Assembly (NCBI GenBank): GCA_047947185.1
Contig: CP170502.1
Span: 3,968,001-4,032,000 of the forward strand
Length of the DNA stretch: 64,000 nucleotides
Direction of reading: 5' to 3'
Origin: JANQJA01 sp047947185
Lineage (GTDB): Bacteria; Pseudomonadota; Gammaproteobacteria; Pseudomonadales; Azotimanducaceae
Below the pieces are notes generated by a model. It worked only from the letters and a program-made list of their open reading frames with translations, did not search any database and was not told where the DNA came from. Below, in pieces: positions 25,474-33,775 of the stretch. Position 1 is the stretch's first letter. Each line of letters opens with the position of its first letter. The position numbers were made by a program, and so were the translations under genes.

Positions 25474-25854
25474 TCAGCCGAGCAGCCGTTTTGCCAGCGC
25501 GAGAAAATCGCTGCTGGTGAGCATGCCGACAAGCTGTCCGTCACGCATGACCGGCAGACAGCCAATCTTTTTCTCCTGCAGCAGGGTGATTGCCTGCCTG
25601 AGATCCGCCTCGGCATCAATGGTCACAACATCGCTGTCCATGATCTCGGCCACCGGCAGCGTAAGCTGGTTGATGTTCTGGGTGTTGATCATGAGGTTGC
25701 GGTGCGTAACGAGACCAACCAGCTTCCTGTCGCTGCGCGTGACGGGAATGTGGCGAATGTGGTGATTTCGCATGAGCTTCCAGGCCGACTCGAGCGTGTC
25801 CTCGACGTGCATGGTAATCGGCGTCGGCGTCATGATTTCAGCAACCTGATGCAT
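25474..25854 (-). CDS. CBS-pair domain protein
   Basis: A 126-residue protein made of two CBS motifs: VAEIMTPTPITMHVEDTL with HIRHIPVTRSDRKLVGLVTHRNLM, and VAEIMDSDVVTIDAEADL with KIGCLPVMRDGQLVGMLTSSDF. Such stand-alone pairs bind adenine nucleotides and act as cytosolic energy sensors. The ATG at 25854 has AAGGAGG 5 bases upstream, one of the strongest ribosome sites in the window. No partner gene is linked. Confidence 0.93.
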   Translation of the reverse strand: MHQVAEIMTPTPITMHVEDTLESAWKLMRNHHIRHIPVTRSDRKLVGLVTHRNLMINTQNINQLTLPVAEIMDSDVVTIDAEADLRQAITLLQEKKIGCLPVMRDGQLVGMLTSSDFLALAKRLLG

Positions 25855-26172
25855 GAATTCCTCCTTCTGATGGGAACCAGCCTAGTTCAGCGCCGCCTGC
25901 TGCTTGTTGACCCACGTCAATCAGCGCGAAGGTTCTGCCGTAACCGGCGTGCATCATGAACATAGGAGCGCAATGGACGCCCGTGTCTGGTGCCGGCCAG
26001 GTTGACTGACCCTGTCGGCGCTGAAAGAGTGCTTCAACAGAATCATCGCAGTAAACTGCAGGGCAGAGAGAGTCGAATCCGGAGCGATATCAGCCTGTTG
26101 TGTACTGGGCGACCGCGCTTCCGAACAGAGGGACAGACCTGTGCCAGTCATGAAAGACCAGGAATCGGACAA
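25855..26172. other. Intergenic region, nothing recognised
   Basis: This 318-bp gap separates two divergently transcribed genes. The GNAT frame stays open through most of it (to 25990), but that part lacks the coding character of the conserved protein. I see no clear promoter, hairpin or repeat. Confidence 0.5.
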
Positions 26173-27153
26173 ATGAGTTACTCTCAGGTCGAATCCCTGC
26201 GGTTTCGCAAACGTGTGCATCGTTATGACCTCGCGAAACTTGACCCGGACACCGTCAAAACAATTCGGGTGGATGCGCCTGACATTGCAATAATTCGTCT
26301 GCCAGCCGAGCGACTGCGCGAGTTTAATGAAAACCAGGATTTTGGGGTGATGCCTATCCTTGCTGACACCCTGATTGAGTATGAGTGTCCACTGGAAAAG
26401 TTGAACCCGGCGCCGCTCAGGAACGCAACTTTTGATTTTGTGCCGATCAGGGATGTGCCCACCCCCGAGCGGGAAGCGCTGGTCAGCAAGATTTTTGTCG
26501 ACTATACCAATCACTACATGAGTAACCCGCTGCTTCACCCCGACGACGTACTGGCCGGCTACCAGGAGTGGGGGATGAGTTTTGATATGGGCTGGGTGTT
26601 GTATGACAGAAAGCGCCCGGTTGCGTTTGCCAATTGCTCGGTCAAACACGGTGCGTTTGATGGCACGCTGTTTGGTGTCATCGAGGAATACGCCGGCCGC
26701 GGTATCTATGGTGACCTGGTTTCCTATACCCAGGCCAGGGCCATTGAAATGGGTCACGACATGATGACCATCTCAACCCAGGTACAGAACCTTGCCGTAC
26801 AGAAAGCCTGGGTGCGTCGCGGCTTCAGCATTGCGCGCGCTGTCAACACCTTCCATGTTAATTGTCTGCTGTCAGATGAGTGGGTGCTGGAAAGTGTTTC
26901 AAATGCAGCAGACGTTTCCACGCCGGCAGCGCTTGTCCGACAGTTTGTTGAGCTGGCGTTGCAACTGCCAGCGGTCGGATCAGTGCATCAAGTCCAGGCG
27001 CGATGGTTTCAGGAAACCGTGGGCAAACAGGCGGTTATGCTGCGTGCGAATCTCAAGGATCTTGACGTCACGGGACGGGGGATAGTGACGGCCAAAGCGA
27101 TCAATGAGGCCGGTGAATTACTGGCAGTTGCTCAGTTTGTCACAACCGGATAA
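26173..27153 (+). CDS. GNAT acetyltransferase with C-terminal hotdog-like domain
   Basis: The ATG at 26173 gives 326 residues. Residues about 87-230 look like a GNAT domain, with the acetyl-CoA loop EEYAGRGIYGDLV at 171-183 followed by the helix and QNLAVQKAWVRRGF strand-helix typical of sugar or aminoacyl N-acetyltransferases. Residues about 245-326 (VHQVQARWFQETVGKQ...GRGIVTAKAINEAGELLA) resemble a hotdog/MaoC-like thioester domain. The gene converges on a WecF/WecE cluster, so acetylation of dTDP-Fuc4N (the WecD reaction) is a reasonable guess, but it is longer than WecD and on the other strand. Confidence 0.7.
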   Translation: MSYSQVESLRFRKRVHRYDLAKLDPDTVKTIRVDAPDIAIIRLPAERLREFNENQDFGVMPILADTLIEYECPLEKLNPAPLRNATFDFVPIRDVPTPEREALVSKIFVDYTNHYMSNPLLHPDDVLAGYQEWGMSFDMGWVLYDRKRPVAFANCSVKHGAFDGTLFGVIEEYAGRGIYGDLVSYTQARAIEMGHDMMTISTQVQNLAVQKAWVRRGFSIARAVNTFHVNCLLSDEWVLESVSNAADVSTPAALVRQFVELALQLPAVGSVHQVQARWFQETVGKQAVMLRANLKDLDVTGRGIVTAKAINEAGELLAVAQFVTTG

Positions 27154-28256
27154 CCCCTCACGCAGTCTACCACCCGGTCAAAAGCATAGCGGTCTGCCAG
27201 GCACCTGCGATTGTGCTGCACCTGGGTTTCAGTCAACGAGTTTGTAAGGTTGAGTTCGTCCAGTTCGAAAAGGCAGGCGCCTGTCTCGCGAAAGTAATCG
27301 AGCGCGGGGTTTTCCGGGCGCAGGAACACACTGGCGCCCTTGTACAGGGCTGCACCAATGGTACCAACCGCCTGCTGCCTGACGTGATTCATCAGGACAA
27401 AACCGCAGCGTCCGAGAATGGCGTAGTAGTCCGCCAGCGGGAGGAAGTCTGTCAGCGGACAAAAGTTCTTGCCCAGTAGCCTGTGGCCATGGCGTATCAC
27501 TGCCCTGGCATATACCGCGTCACCGTAAGAGAGCGGGCAGTATACGCGCCTGTCCCCCAGGTCCAGCGCCGCCAGGGTCTCCAGCGCCTCTATATGGTTG
27601 TTGGACCCGGATGCCGAATTGCCTAACAGGATATCCGGGCCGGCCATGCGCTCGGGGCCGGGTTCAAAACTGTCCTCCACACTGTAATAGTGAAAGTACT
27701 GAAAAGTAGCCTTCAGGTCCGGCCAGCAGTGTTGGAACAGGGTGAATTCCCGGGGTGTCATGGATACCCTGTCCAGTTTCCCAAGCACCTCCATGGTCAT
27801 CGGGTTGTCCAGTCCGCCGGGTCGACGCTGGTTTGCCAGCCGGGCAAGCAGTCTGCCGGGATTCAACAGATGCCTGACGCGAAGCCTGGTCATGAGCCTC
27901 GAAGTTGCTGGCAGGTAGAGGGGCGGCATGGCTGCCCTGAGCAAGGGGTAGAGGTCCTCGCCCCAGCTATGCCATACGGCAAATCCGGGTTCTGAATCCC
28001 GCAGCAGGGAATAAAACGCCGGATCGAGGAAATGGATGACTAACCCGTCCGCGGTGTTGATTGCGCGCCTGGCTTCACGAGAAGCCAGCCAGGCATCGTC
28101 AATCACCTGGACACCTGCCGCCGGTGTTACCTGGCTGAGGTTCCCACCCCGGGACCTGTAGACGTACCACAGGTTGGCGCCGGGATAAGCTGCTTCATAC
28201 ACCCCGCGTGCAAAGTCGACAAACTTCTCGTCCAGGCACAGGTGGAGTAGTGGCAT
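27132..28256 (-). CDS. wecF: Fuc4NAc transferase (glycosyltransferase family 56)
   Basis: The ATG at 28256 gives 374 residues; the frame continues 5' to 28688 but that part is antisense-like sequence lying over the neighbouring gene. The motif LLGNSASGSNNHIEAL is the signature of GT56 (WecF/RffT; E. coli has a near-identical GNS-x-x-x-SNNHIEAL), which transfers 4-acetamido-4,6-dideoxygalactose from TDP to a lipid-linked sugar at the inner membrane face. The 3' end overlaps the convergent GNAT gene by 22 bp. Context with WecE supports the sugar assignment; the final glycan is unknown. Confidence 0.85.
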   Translation of the reverse strand: MPLLHLCLDEKFVDFARGVYEAAYPGANLWYVYRSRGGNLSQVTPAAGVQVIDDAWLASREARRAINTADGLVIHFLDPAFYSLLRDSEPGFAVWHSWGEDLYPLLRAAMPPLYLPATSRLMTRLRVRHLLNPGRLLARLANQRRPGGLDNPMTMEVLGKLDRVSMTPREFTLFQHCWPDLKATFQYFHYYSVEDSFEPGPERMAGPDILLGNSASGSNNHIEALETLAALDLGDRRVYCPLSYGDAVYARAVIRHGHRLLGKNFCPLTDFLPLADYYAILGRCGFVLMNHVRQQAVGTIGAALYKGASVFLRPENPALDYFRETGACLFELDELNLTNSLTETQVQHNRRCLADRYAFDRVVDCVRGYPVVTN

Positions 28257-28287
28257 GAAGTCAGTTTCCGTTGGAACCAGATGTACG

Positions 28288-29394
28288 TCAGACAGGCATG
28301 GTAGCAGAGCTGTCCTGCAACAGCCTGTCCAGCACGGCTTCCAGCTTCTGCGCCGACTGATCCCAGTGCAGGCCACTTGCAACCCTGTGACCAGCCCGGG
28401 CCATGGCACTGGCACTGTCGGGCGAATCCAGCAGTTCCAGGACGCCGCTTGCCAAAGCCTGCAGGTCGTTGACGTCACAGACGATGGCGGATTCGCCATC
28501 CTGAAGCAATTCCCGAACTGCACCCACGTCGGTGGTAACCACCGGTACGCTGGCGGCCAGGGCCTCGAAAGGGGGGTTGCCAAACGCCTCGGTGCTGTCG
28601 CTGGTGAACAGGAAAACATCCAGTGATTCATATACCGACCGAAGCAGGTCACCACTGGGCAGGTGGTGGTATTCCGCCTGCCACTCACGCATCAATTGGC
28701 GATGCTGCCGGGTTGGTGTCTCACCAAAAAAGACGGGTATCAACATCCTGTCCCGGCGACAGCGGGTGAGGACTGCAAGAGCATCGTCCATCCGCTTCCA
28801 CTCCTGCTGGCGATACAGCACACCCACGCGTGGCGGTACCTGCGCGGGCCGCACCCTGAACGGAAGATCGGTGAAAATCCTGTCCAGGCCATTGGAAATG
28901 GTGCCGGGCAGGGCGTCGCTGCCAATCTGGCGAAGCTGGGTGCCCAGTTCCCCTGAGCTGACAATCCGTGGCAGGTCAAGCTGGTAGGTGGCAAGTACCT
29001 TTTCCCTGGGGCCTCCCCAGGTTTCAAGACTACGGACAAAGTGCAGGGGTAATCCATGTTCCGGTGGTACATCATGAAGTAGAGCCACGTCAGCCCACCA
29101 GGTCAGTATCAAAAAATCGGCAGCGGGCAGTGAATTTGGTGTCAGGCGAAGTGGCCGGCGCAGTTTTCCCCGGTAGTTGAACCAGTTTGGTGGGTGAACC
29201 AGGTTCTGCAGTGTGTACCAGCATTGTGCGGCAGTTTTTCTGAGGTTGAACCAGCCGCGGCCGTCCCTGCCTGGAATGATGGGTGAAACCAGGGTGACCT
29301 CGTGGCCAAGGCCCGCCATGGCATCAGCCATGGCAATGGTGGATTTGATACCACCGTACAGGCGCAGGTTGGGAAGAACGAAGGTGAGCTTCAC
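28288..29394 (-). CDS. Glycosyltransferase family 4-like
   Basis: A 368-residue GT-B enzyme. The N-terminus FVLPNLRLYGGIKSTI has the GG-x-x acceptor loop; the C-terminal half has the nucleotide-sugar region FLFTSDSTEAFGNPPFEALAASVPVV with the E-x(7)-E pattern. It lies 9 bp from wecE and 31 bp from wecF in the same direction, so it probably adds a sugar in the same glycan. Donor and linkage cannot be read from sequence. Confidence 0.87.
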   Translation of the reverse strand: MKLTFVLPNLRLYGGIKSTIAMADAMAGLGHEVTLVSPIIPGRDGRGWFNLRKTAAQCWYTLQNLVHPPNWFNYRGKLRRPLRLTPNSLPAADFLILTWWADVALLHDVPPEHGLPLHFVRSLETWGGPREKVLATYQLDLPRIVSSGELGTQLRQIGSDALPGTISNGLDRIFTDLPFRVRPAQVPPRVGVLYRQQEWKRMDDALAVLTRCRRDRMLIPVFFGETPTRQHRQLMREWQAEYHHLPSGDLLRSVYESLDVFLFTSDSTEAFGNPPFEALAASVPVVTTDVGAVRELLQDGESAIVCDVNDLQALASGVLELLDSPDSASAMARAGHRVASGLHWDQSAQKLEAVLDRLLQDSSATMPV

Positions 29395-29403
29395 GTTTTT
29401 ATC

Positions 29404-30537
29404 TCAGGAAAAATAATCGGTGATACCTGCTACAACCTGATCCTGTTCATCCCGGGTCATCTCGAAGTAAAAAGGCAGGCGCAGCAGCCTGTCACTCAGT
29501 GCTTCTGTCACGGGCAGGTCACCCTGCCGGTAACCCATTTGCTGCCCAATCGGAGAGAGATGCAGGGGTACGTAATGAAACACAGACAGGATGCCGCGCC
29601 CCTTGAGGAAGTTGATCAGGCCCTGGCGTTCGTCATTGCTGCGTGCCAGAACAAAAAACATGTGGCCGTTCGAGCCGGCATGGTCGCGTGACAGCACCAG
29701 CAGGCCCGCGTCCTCAAGCTCTGCCAGGGTGCTTGCGTAATAGGAAAAAATCTCCCTGCGGCGCCGGGTGATCACGTCAATCTGCTCAAGCTGGGCGAGC
29801 AGGAAGGCGGCGATCATGTCCGAGGGCAGGTATGAGGAACCGACATCAACCCAGGTGTACTTGTCCACTTCACCACGAAAGAAACTGGACCGGTTGGTGC
29901 CTTTTTCCCGGATGATCTCGGCCCGGTGGATAAACTGTTCATCGTTGATAACCAGTGCACCACCCTCACCACTGATCACGTTTTTTGTTTCGTGAAAACT
30001 GTAGGTGCCCATGTGGCCTATGGTGCCCAGGTAGCGGTCACCATAAGTTGCGTCTACCGCCTGCGCGGCATCTTCGATCACCACCAGTTTATGGTTTGCA
30101 GCAACGTCCATGATGACGTCCATATTGCAGCCGGCGCCCGCATAGTGAACCGGCACAATGGCTCGGGTTTGTGCGGTGAGCAGGTCCGGCAGCAGTTCCT
30201 CATCCATGTTCAGGTTGTCACCCCGGATATCAATAAACCTCAACCTGGCACCGCGCAGGTGAAACGCATTGGCGGTGGAGACAAACGTATAGGACGGCAG
30301 TACCACCTCATCACCGGGTCGTATGTCCGCCAGCAGGGCGCTCATCTCCAGCGCCGCCGTACAGGAATGGGTGAGCAGGATTTTCCGGGCACCGAAGCGC
30401 TGTTCCATGAGGGCCTGGCATTGCCGGGTAAACGGGCCATCCCCGGCTGTGACGCCACCACGGACTGCCGCTTCGATATACTTGAGTTCGTTGCCGATAA
30501 AAAAGGGACGGTTGAAGGGAATACGATAGTCTGTCAC
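29404..30537 (-). CDS. wecE: dTDP-4-amino-4,6-dideoxygalactose transaminase
   Basis: The GTG at 30537 gives 377 residues starting MTDYRIPFNRPF; GGGGGA lies 6 bases upstream and GTGA overlaps the stop of the methyltransferase. Class V/DegT PLP-fold residues are present: THSCTAALEMSALL, EDAAQAVDA and the PLP lysine K185 in SFHETKN. The motif set (F-F-I-G-N-E-L-x-Y-I-x-x-A at the start) matches WecE/RffA, which makes dTDP-Fuc4N from the 4-keto sugar using glutamate. A frame continuing to 30732 is not coding. Confidence 0.9.
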   Translation of the reverse strand: MTDYRIPFNRPFFIGNELKYIEAAVRGGVTAGDGPFTRQCQALMEQRFGARKILLTHSCTAALEMSALLADIRPGDEVVLPSYTFVSTANAFHLRGARLRFIDIRGDNLNMDEELLPDLLTAQTRAIVPVHYAGAGCNMDVIMDVAANHKLVVIEDAAQAVDATYGDRYLGTIGHMGTYSFHETKNVISGEGGALVINDEQFIHRAEIIREKGTNRSSFFRGEVDKYTWVDVGSSYLPSDMIAAFLLAQLEQIDVITRRRREIFSYYASTLAELEDAGLLVLSRDHAGSNGHMFFVLARSNDERQGLINFLKGRGILSVFHYVPLHLSPIGQQMGYRQGDLPVTEALSDRLLRLPFYFEMTRDEQDQVVAGITDYFS

Positions 30538-31235
30538 GCGGGATCCCCCGGCCGGTTGGCAATCACGACGTAGCCCGCTGTCTCGTTCCCGGCCTGCCAG
30601 AAGCGGTCCAGGACGCGTGCGAGATGCTGGTTCAGCCAGAAGCAGAGACCAAAAAACAGCCCAAGCACCCACCTGACAGGTGCCGGCCCGCGAACGAGGC
30701 GCCGCAACTGGTAGTTGAGCTTGAGTGTCCACATGCCCCAGAAGCCGGTTGTTGGGCGAATATCAATAGCATCGAATCCGGCTGTTTCCAGCAGGTGCAA
30801 AAGGCCAAATCGGGTAAACCGGTAGTAATCATGGGGCGCCTCGTGAACCTGCCACATGAAGGGTACCTGCAGGAGCAGACGACCCCCGGGCTTCAGTATT
30901 CTAAATGCTTCCCGCAACATCATAGCGGGATCATAAAGGTGTTCCAGCACCGAAATGGACACCACCAGGTCAGCGCTTTTGTCCGGGATGGGCAGTGGCT
31001 GGTTGAGGTCGGCGGCAATATCCGCTCCCTGAGTATGCTGACTGTTCTCCCAGTCCACGCCAATGTACCGGCTGCAGTACCCGAGGAAAAAATTGCGATA
31101 GGGGGCCTCGCCACAGCCCAGGTCATAGACCACGCCGCCGTAGCATGCTGAATGCCGCAGCAGGAACTCATCCGTACAATCGTAGATCAACCAGTTGTGC
31201 GATTGGCGGTTTGTATGTGTTGCGCTGATGGCCAC
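30534..31235 (-). CDS. Class I SAM-dependent methyltransferase
   Basis: A 233-residue protein with motif I VVYDLGCGEAPY, an acidic post-I strand (YIGVDWENS), DLVVSISVLEHLYDP and LKPGGRLLLQVPF, the standard Methyltransf_11 order. A hydrophobic stretch near the C-terminus (WVLGLFFGLCFWL) suggests membrane association. First gene of the glycan operon, overlapping wecE by 4 bp. It may O-methylate a sugar of the same glycan; that is inference. Confidence 0.87.
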   Translation of the reverse strand: MAISATHTNRQSHNWLIYDCTDEFLLRHSACYGGVVYDLGCGEAPYRNFFLGYCSRYIGVDWENSQHTQGADIAADLNQPLPIPDKSADLVVSISVLEHLYDPAMMLREAFRILKPGGRLLLQVPFMWQVHEAPHDYYRFTRFGLLHLLETAGFDAIDIRPTTGFWGMWTLKLNYQLRRLVRGPAPVRWVLGLFFGLCFWLNQHLARVLDRFWQAGNETAGYVVIANRPGDPA

Positions 31236-31307
31236 GTCGGCCCATGCCCCAGGTCAAGACGGACCTATCTTACCGCAACCGTGGGGCAACACGGACCCGG
31301 CTGTGAT

Positions 31308-32174
31308 TCACAGCACAATAACCGCGACTCCAAAGACGGCTGTTACAACGCCGCCCCACTGGGTGCGGCTGACAATCTCGCCGCGAATGGCACCAATCAG
31401 CGTGACAAAAATGATGCTGGTGGCGATCAGCGCCTGGGCAAGCCCGGCAGGCAGGAGTGCCACGGCATACTGCAGAAACATGATGCCAAAAAAGGTGCCC
31501 AGCAGAATGGCAATGATCAGCCTGGCGCTGACATGAACTGACAGTGGCTTCAGCGGCCGCAGGGTTTCGCGTCGCAGGAACATCCAGAGGGGCAGAATCA
31601 CAACCGCGCCCAGCAGGCGCCAGAACGCCGATTCTTCCGCGGAAATGTCGGTTGCAACCAGCAGGTAGCGTGACACCAGCATGCCAAACGCCTGGCAGGC
31701 TGCTGCGAGCAAAGCCCAGAGGATACCCGCCCTGTCAACCTGCCCTGCACCACCGCGCAAACCAATCACCCAGTCAACACCCAGCACAACCAGGACAACG
31801 CCAGCAAGTTGCAGCGGTGTAATGGACTCCGCCAGCAACAGGAAAGCCAGGGAGACAACCAGGATGGGCGCTGCTGTCTCCGCGATCAGTAGGGTCTGGC
31901 GCTCACCAAGCCGGTAGAGTGCGTAAAAGAGCGCTGAGTCACCCAGCGCAATGCCGATGATCCCGCTCACAAACAGCCCTGCGAGCGTTTGCCAGTCGTG
32001 CGCCCAGAAGCGGGTACCAAAAAACAGGAACCAGGCAAGGAAGAGTCCAACCGAGATGACTGACTTGACGGTTGCCAGCCCAACGGGGGACCAGTAATCC
32101 GACATCTGACGATAAAGTCGTGTCGCTATGGCCCAGAACAGTGCTGCACTTAAGGCAAACGCGATGCCCGCCAA
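31308..32174 (-). CDS. EamA (DMT) family transporter
   Basis: A 288-residue inner-membrane protein with ten predicted hydrophobic segments in two EamA repeats (GIAFALSAALFWAIATRLY and GILWALLAAACQAFGMLVSR start each half). Members export metabolites or amino acids, and substrate is not predictable. It lies 7 bp downstream of the sugar dehydrogenase gene on the same strand. Confidence 0.9.
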   Translation of the reverse strand: MAGIAFALSAALFWAIATRLYRQMSDYWSPVGLATVKSVISVGLFLAWFLFFGTRFWAHDWQTLAGLFVSGIIGIALGDSALFYALYRLGERQTLLIAETAAPILVVSLAFLLLAESITPLQLAGVVLVVLGVDWVIGLRGGAGQVDRAGILWALLAAACQAFGMLVSRYLLVATDISAEESAFWRLLGAVVILPLWMFLRRETLRPLKPLSVHVSARLIIAILLGTFFGIMFLQYAVALLPAGLAQALIATSIIFVTLIGAIRGEIVSRTQWGGVVTAVFGVAVIVL

Positions 32175-32181
32175 GGGAAAA

Positions 32182-33267
32182 TCAGGGCCTTACGCGCACA
32201 ATCTTGCCCTGGTCGCCGTCAGTCAGCAGGTAGAGAAAACCCTCGGGTCCAACGCGGACATCACGAATTCGCTCACCCAGTTCGCCAAACAGGGATGACT
32301 CGCTCACCACCTTGTCACCCGCCATCTTGAGGTGGCGGACTTCCCTGTTCACGAGTGCACCAATAAAAACATCACCGCGCCAGGCGGGAAATGCATCGCC
32401 GTCATAAACCACCATGCCGGACGGGGCGATGCTCGGGACCCAGTAGTGCATGGGCTCTTCCACGCCTGGAGCCTGTTTCAGCGGGGAGACGTAGGCACCG
32501 GTATAGTTTTCGCCGTAGGTCACGGCGGGCCAGCCATAGTTGGCGCCAGGCAACACCAGGTTCAGCTCGTCCCCGCCTTTGGGGCCGTGTTCGTGCATGT
32601 AAATTGCCCCGGTTATGCTGTTCCGCGCCAGCCCCTGGGGGTTCCGGTGGCCGTAGGAATAGACCAGCGGGTTGCCGCCGGTACCATCAGCAAAAGGATT
32701 GTCGGCAGGTGTGCTGCCATCCGGGTTCATCCTGAGCACCTTGCCCATCTGGCCAAACTTGTCCTGGGCGCGCTCGCGGTACTCAAAGCCATCACCCGTG
32801 GTCAACATCAATGTGCCATCGGGCAGGAACAACAGCTTGCCGCCATAATGTTGCGGTGTGTCCTTGGTGGGGGTGGCGCTGAAAATGACGGTGGCGTTGG
32901 CAAATCCCTGGTCTGTCAGGGTGGCCCGGGTGATAGTGGTGCCGTTGGCCCGGGGAGTACCACCCGCGTAGGCGAGATACACGGTGCTGTTCCCGGCAAA
33001 TGCCGGGTCAAGCACAATATCAAAGTAGCCACCCTGGCCCGCCACGTAGGTTTCCGGTGTTCCGGTCAGGGGTTTGGCTGCTACACCGTCTGCAGTTACC
33101 CGCCGAACTTCACCCGAGCGCATGGCAACAAGGTAGTCGCCATCGGGCAGGAAAGTGATTGACCAGGGGAAGTTGAATCCCTCGGCCAGGGTTTCCAGTT
33201 GATAATCAACTGCCAGGGATAGCTGGGGCGCGAGGCATAGCACCAGGGCAAGGAAAGCATTTTTCAT
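32182..33267 (-). CDS. PQQ-type soluble aldose sugar dehydrogenase-like protein
   Basis: The 361-residue protein has a signal peptide (ALVLCLAPQLSLA) and a six-bladed propeller of the YliI/Asd type. Landmarks are FPWSITFLPDG, QGGYFDIVLDP, GGKLLFLPDGTLMLTTGD, the YGHRNPQGL motif with PQQ-contacting residues, HEHGPKGGDELN and NYGWP. The family oxidises aldose sugars in the periplasm with PQQ as cofactor. No PQQ biosynthesis gene is in the window. Confidence 0.9.
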   Translation of the reverse strand: MKNAFLALVLCLAPQLSLAVDYQLETLAEGFNFPWSITFLPDGDYLVAMRSGEVRRVTADGVAAKPLTGTPETYVAGQGGYFDIVLDPAFAGNSTVYLAYAGGTPRANGTTITRATLTDQGFANATVIFSATPTKDTPQHYGGKLLFLPDGTLMLTTGDGFEYRERAQDKFGQMGKVLRMNPDGSTPADNPFADGTGGNPLVYSYGHRNPQGLARNSITGAIYMHEHGPKGGDELNLVLPGANYGWPAVTYGENYTGAYVSPLKQAPGVEEPMHYWVPSIAPSGMVVYDGDAFPAWRGDVFIGALVNREVRHLKMAGDKVVSESSLFGELGERIRDVRVGPEGFLYLLTDGDQGKIVRVRP

Positions 33268-33332
33268 GAGGTCAGCTTTGCGTTAATGTGGCCCGCATTA
33301 TACAGCTTAGCCGGTACGGGTTTGGAGAAGTG

Positions 33333-33764
33333 ATGAAGATTGTTGGAGGATACCTGGTTGCGGTCCTGGTGACCTACGTTCTGGGCGCTGCGTTTGTCAG
33401 CCAGGGGAACATTGCCGCCGTAACGTCCCTGGGATTTGAGGTGACCTTCGGCCACCGTATTGATGCGGTTATTCACGATGTGACCCACATGTACGACATT
33501 TATCTGCCGCTGGTGGCCATTGGGCTGCTGATTGGCCTGCCCGTGGCTGCGCTGATCATACGATTCCTGCCGGACCTGCGCCTGGTGGGTTACGTGTCTG
33601 CCGGGTTTGTCGCGATGATTGCACTGCACATGCTGGCAAAAATGGTGCTGGGTGTCTCCGGTATTGCCCCCACCCGGGAACTGATGGGACTCGTGCTGCA
33701 GGGTGTTGCTGGCGCTGCGGGCGGTTATGCCTATCACTGGCTGACCCGCGCCCGTCCCGCCTGA
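33333..33764 (+). CDS. Small polytopic membrane protein
   Basis: From the ATG at 33333 (GGAGAAG just upstream) the product has 143 residues and about four hydrophobic segments (YLVAVLVTYVLGAAFV, LVAIGLLIGLPVAALII, AGFVAMIALHMLA, and a C-terminal Gly/Ala-rich helix). Family not recognised. It is divergent from the sugar dehydrogenase gene, about 65 bp apart. Confidence 0.72.
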   Translation: MKIVGGYLVAVLVTYVLGAAFVSQGNIAAVTSLGFEVTFGHRIDAVIHDVTHMYDIYLPLVAIGLLIGLPVAALIIRFLPDLRLVGYVSAGFVAMIALHMLAKMVLGVSGIAPTRELMGLVLQGVAGAAGGYAYHWLTRARPA

Positions 33765-33775
33765 CCTGATGCCAT

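Noticed and set aside
28257..28688. Upstream extension of the WecF frame
   Set aside because: The extension is Trp/Cys/Pro-rich antisense-type sequence overlapping the neighbouring glycosyltransferase gene; WecF homology starts at the ATG at 28256.
30538..30732. Upstream extension of the WecE frame
   Set aside because: It overlaps the methyltransferase gene and lacks WecE similarity; the GTG at 30537 with a GTGA overlap fits better.
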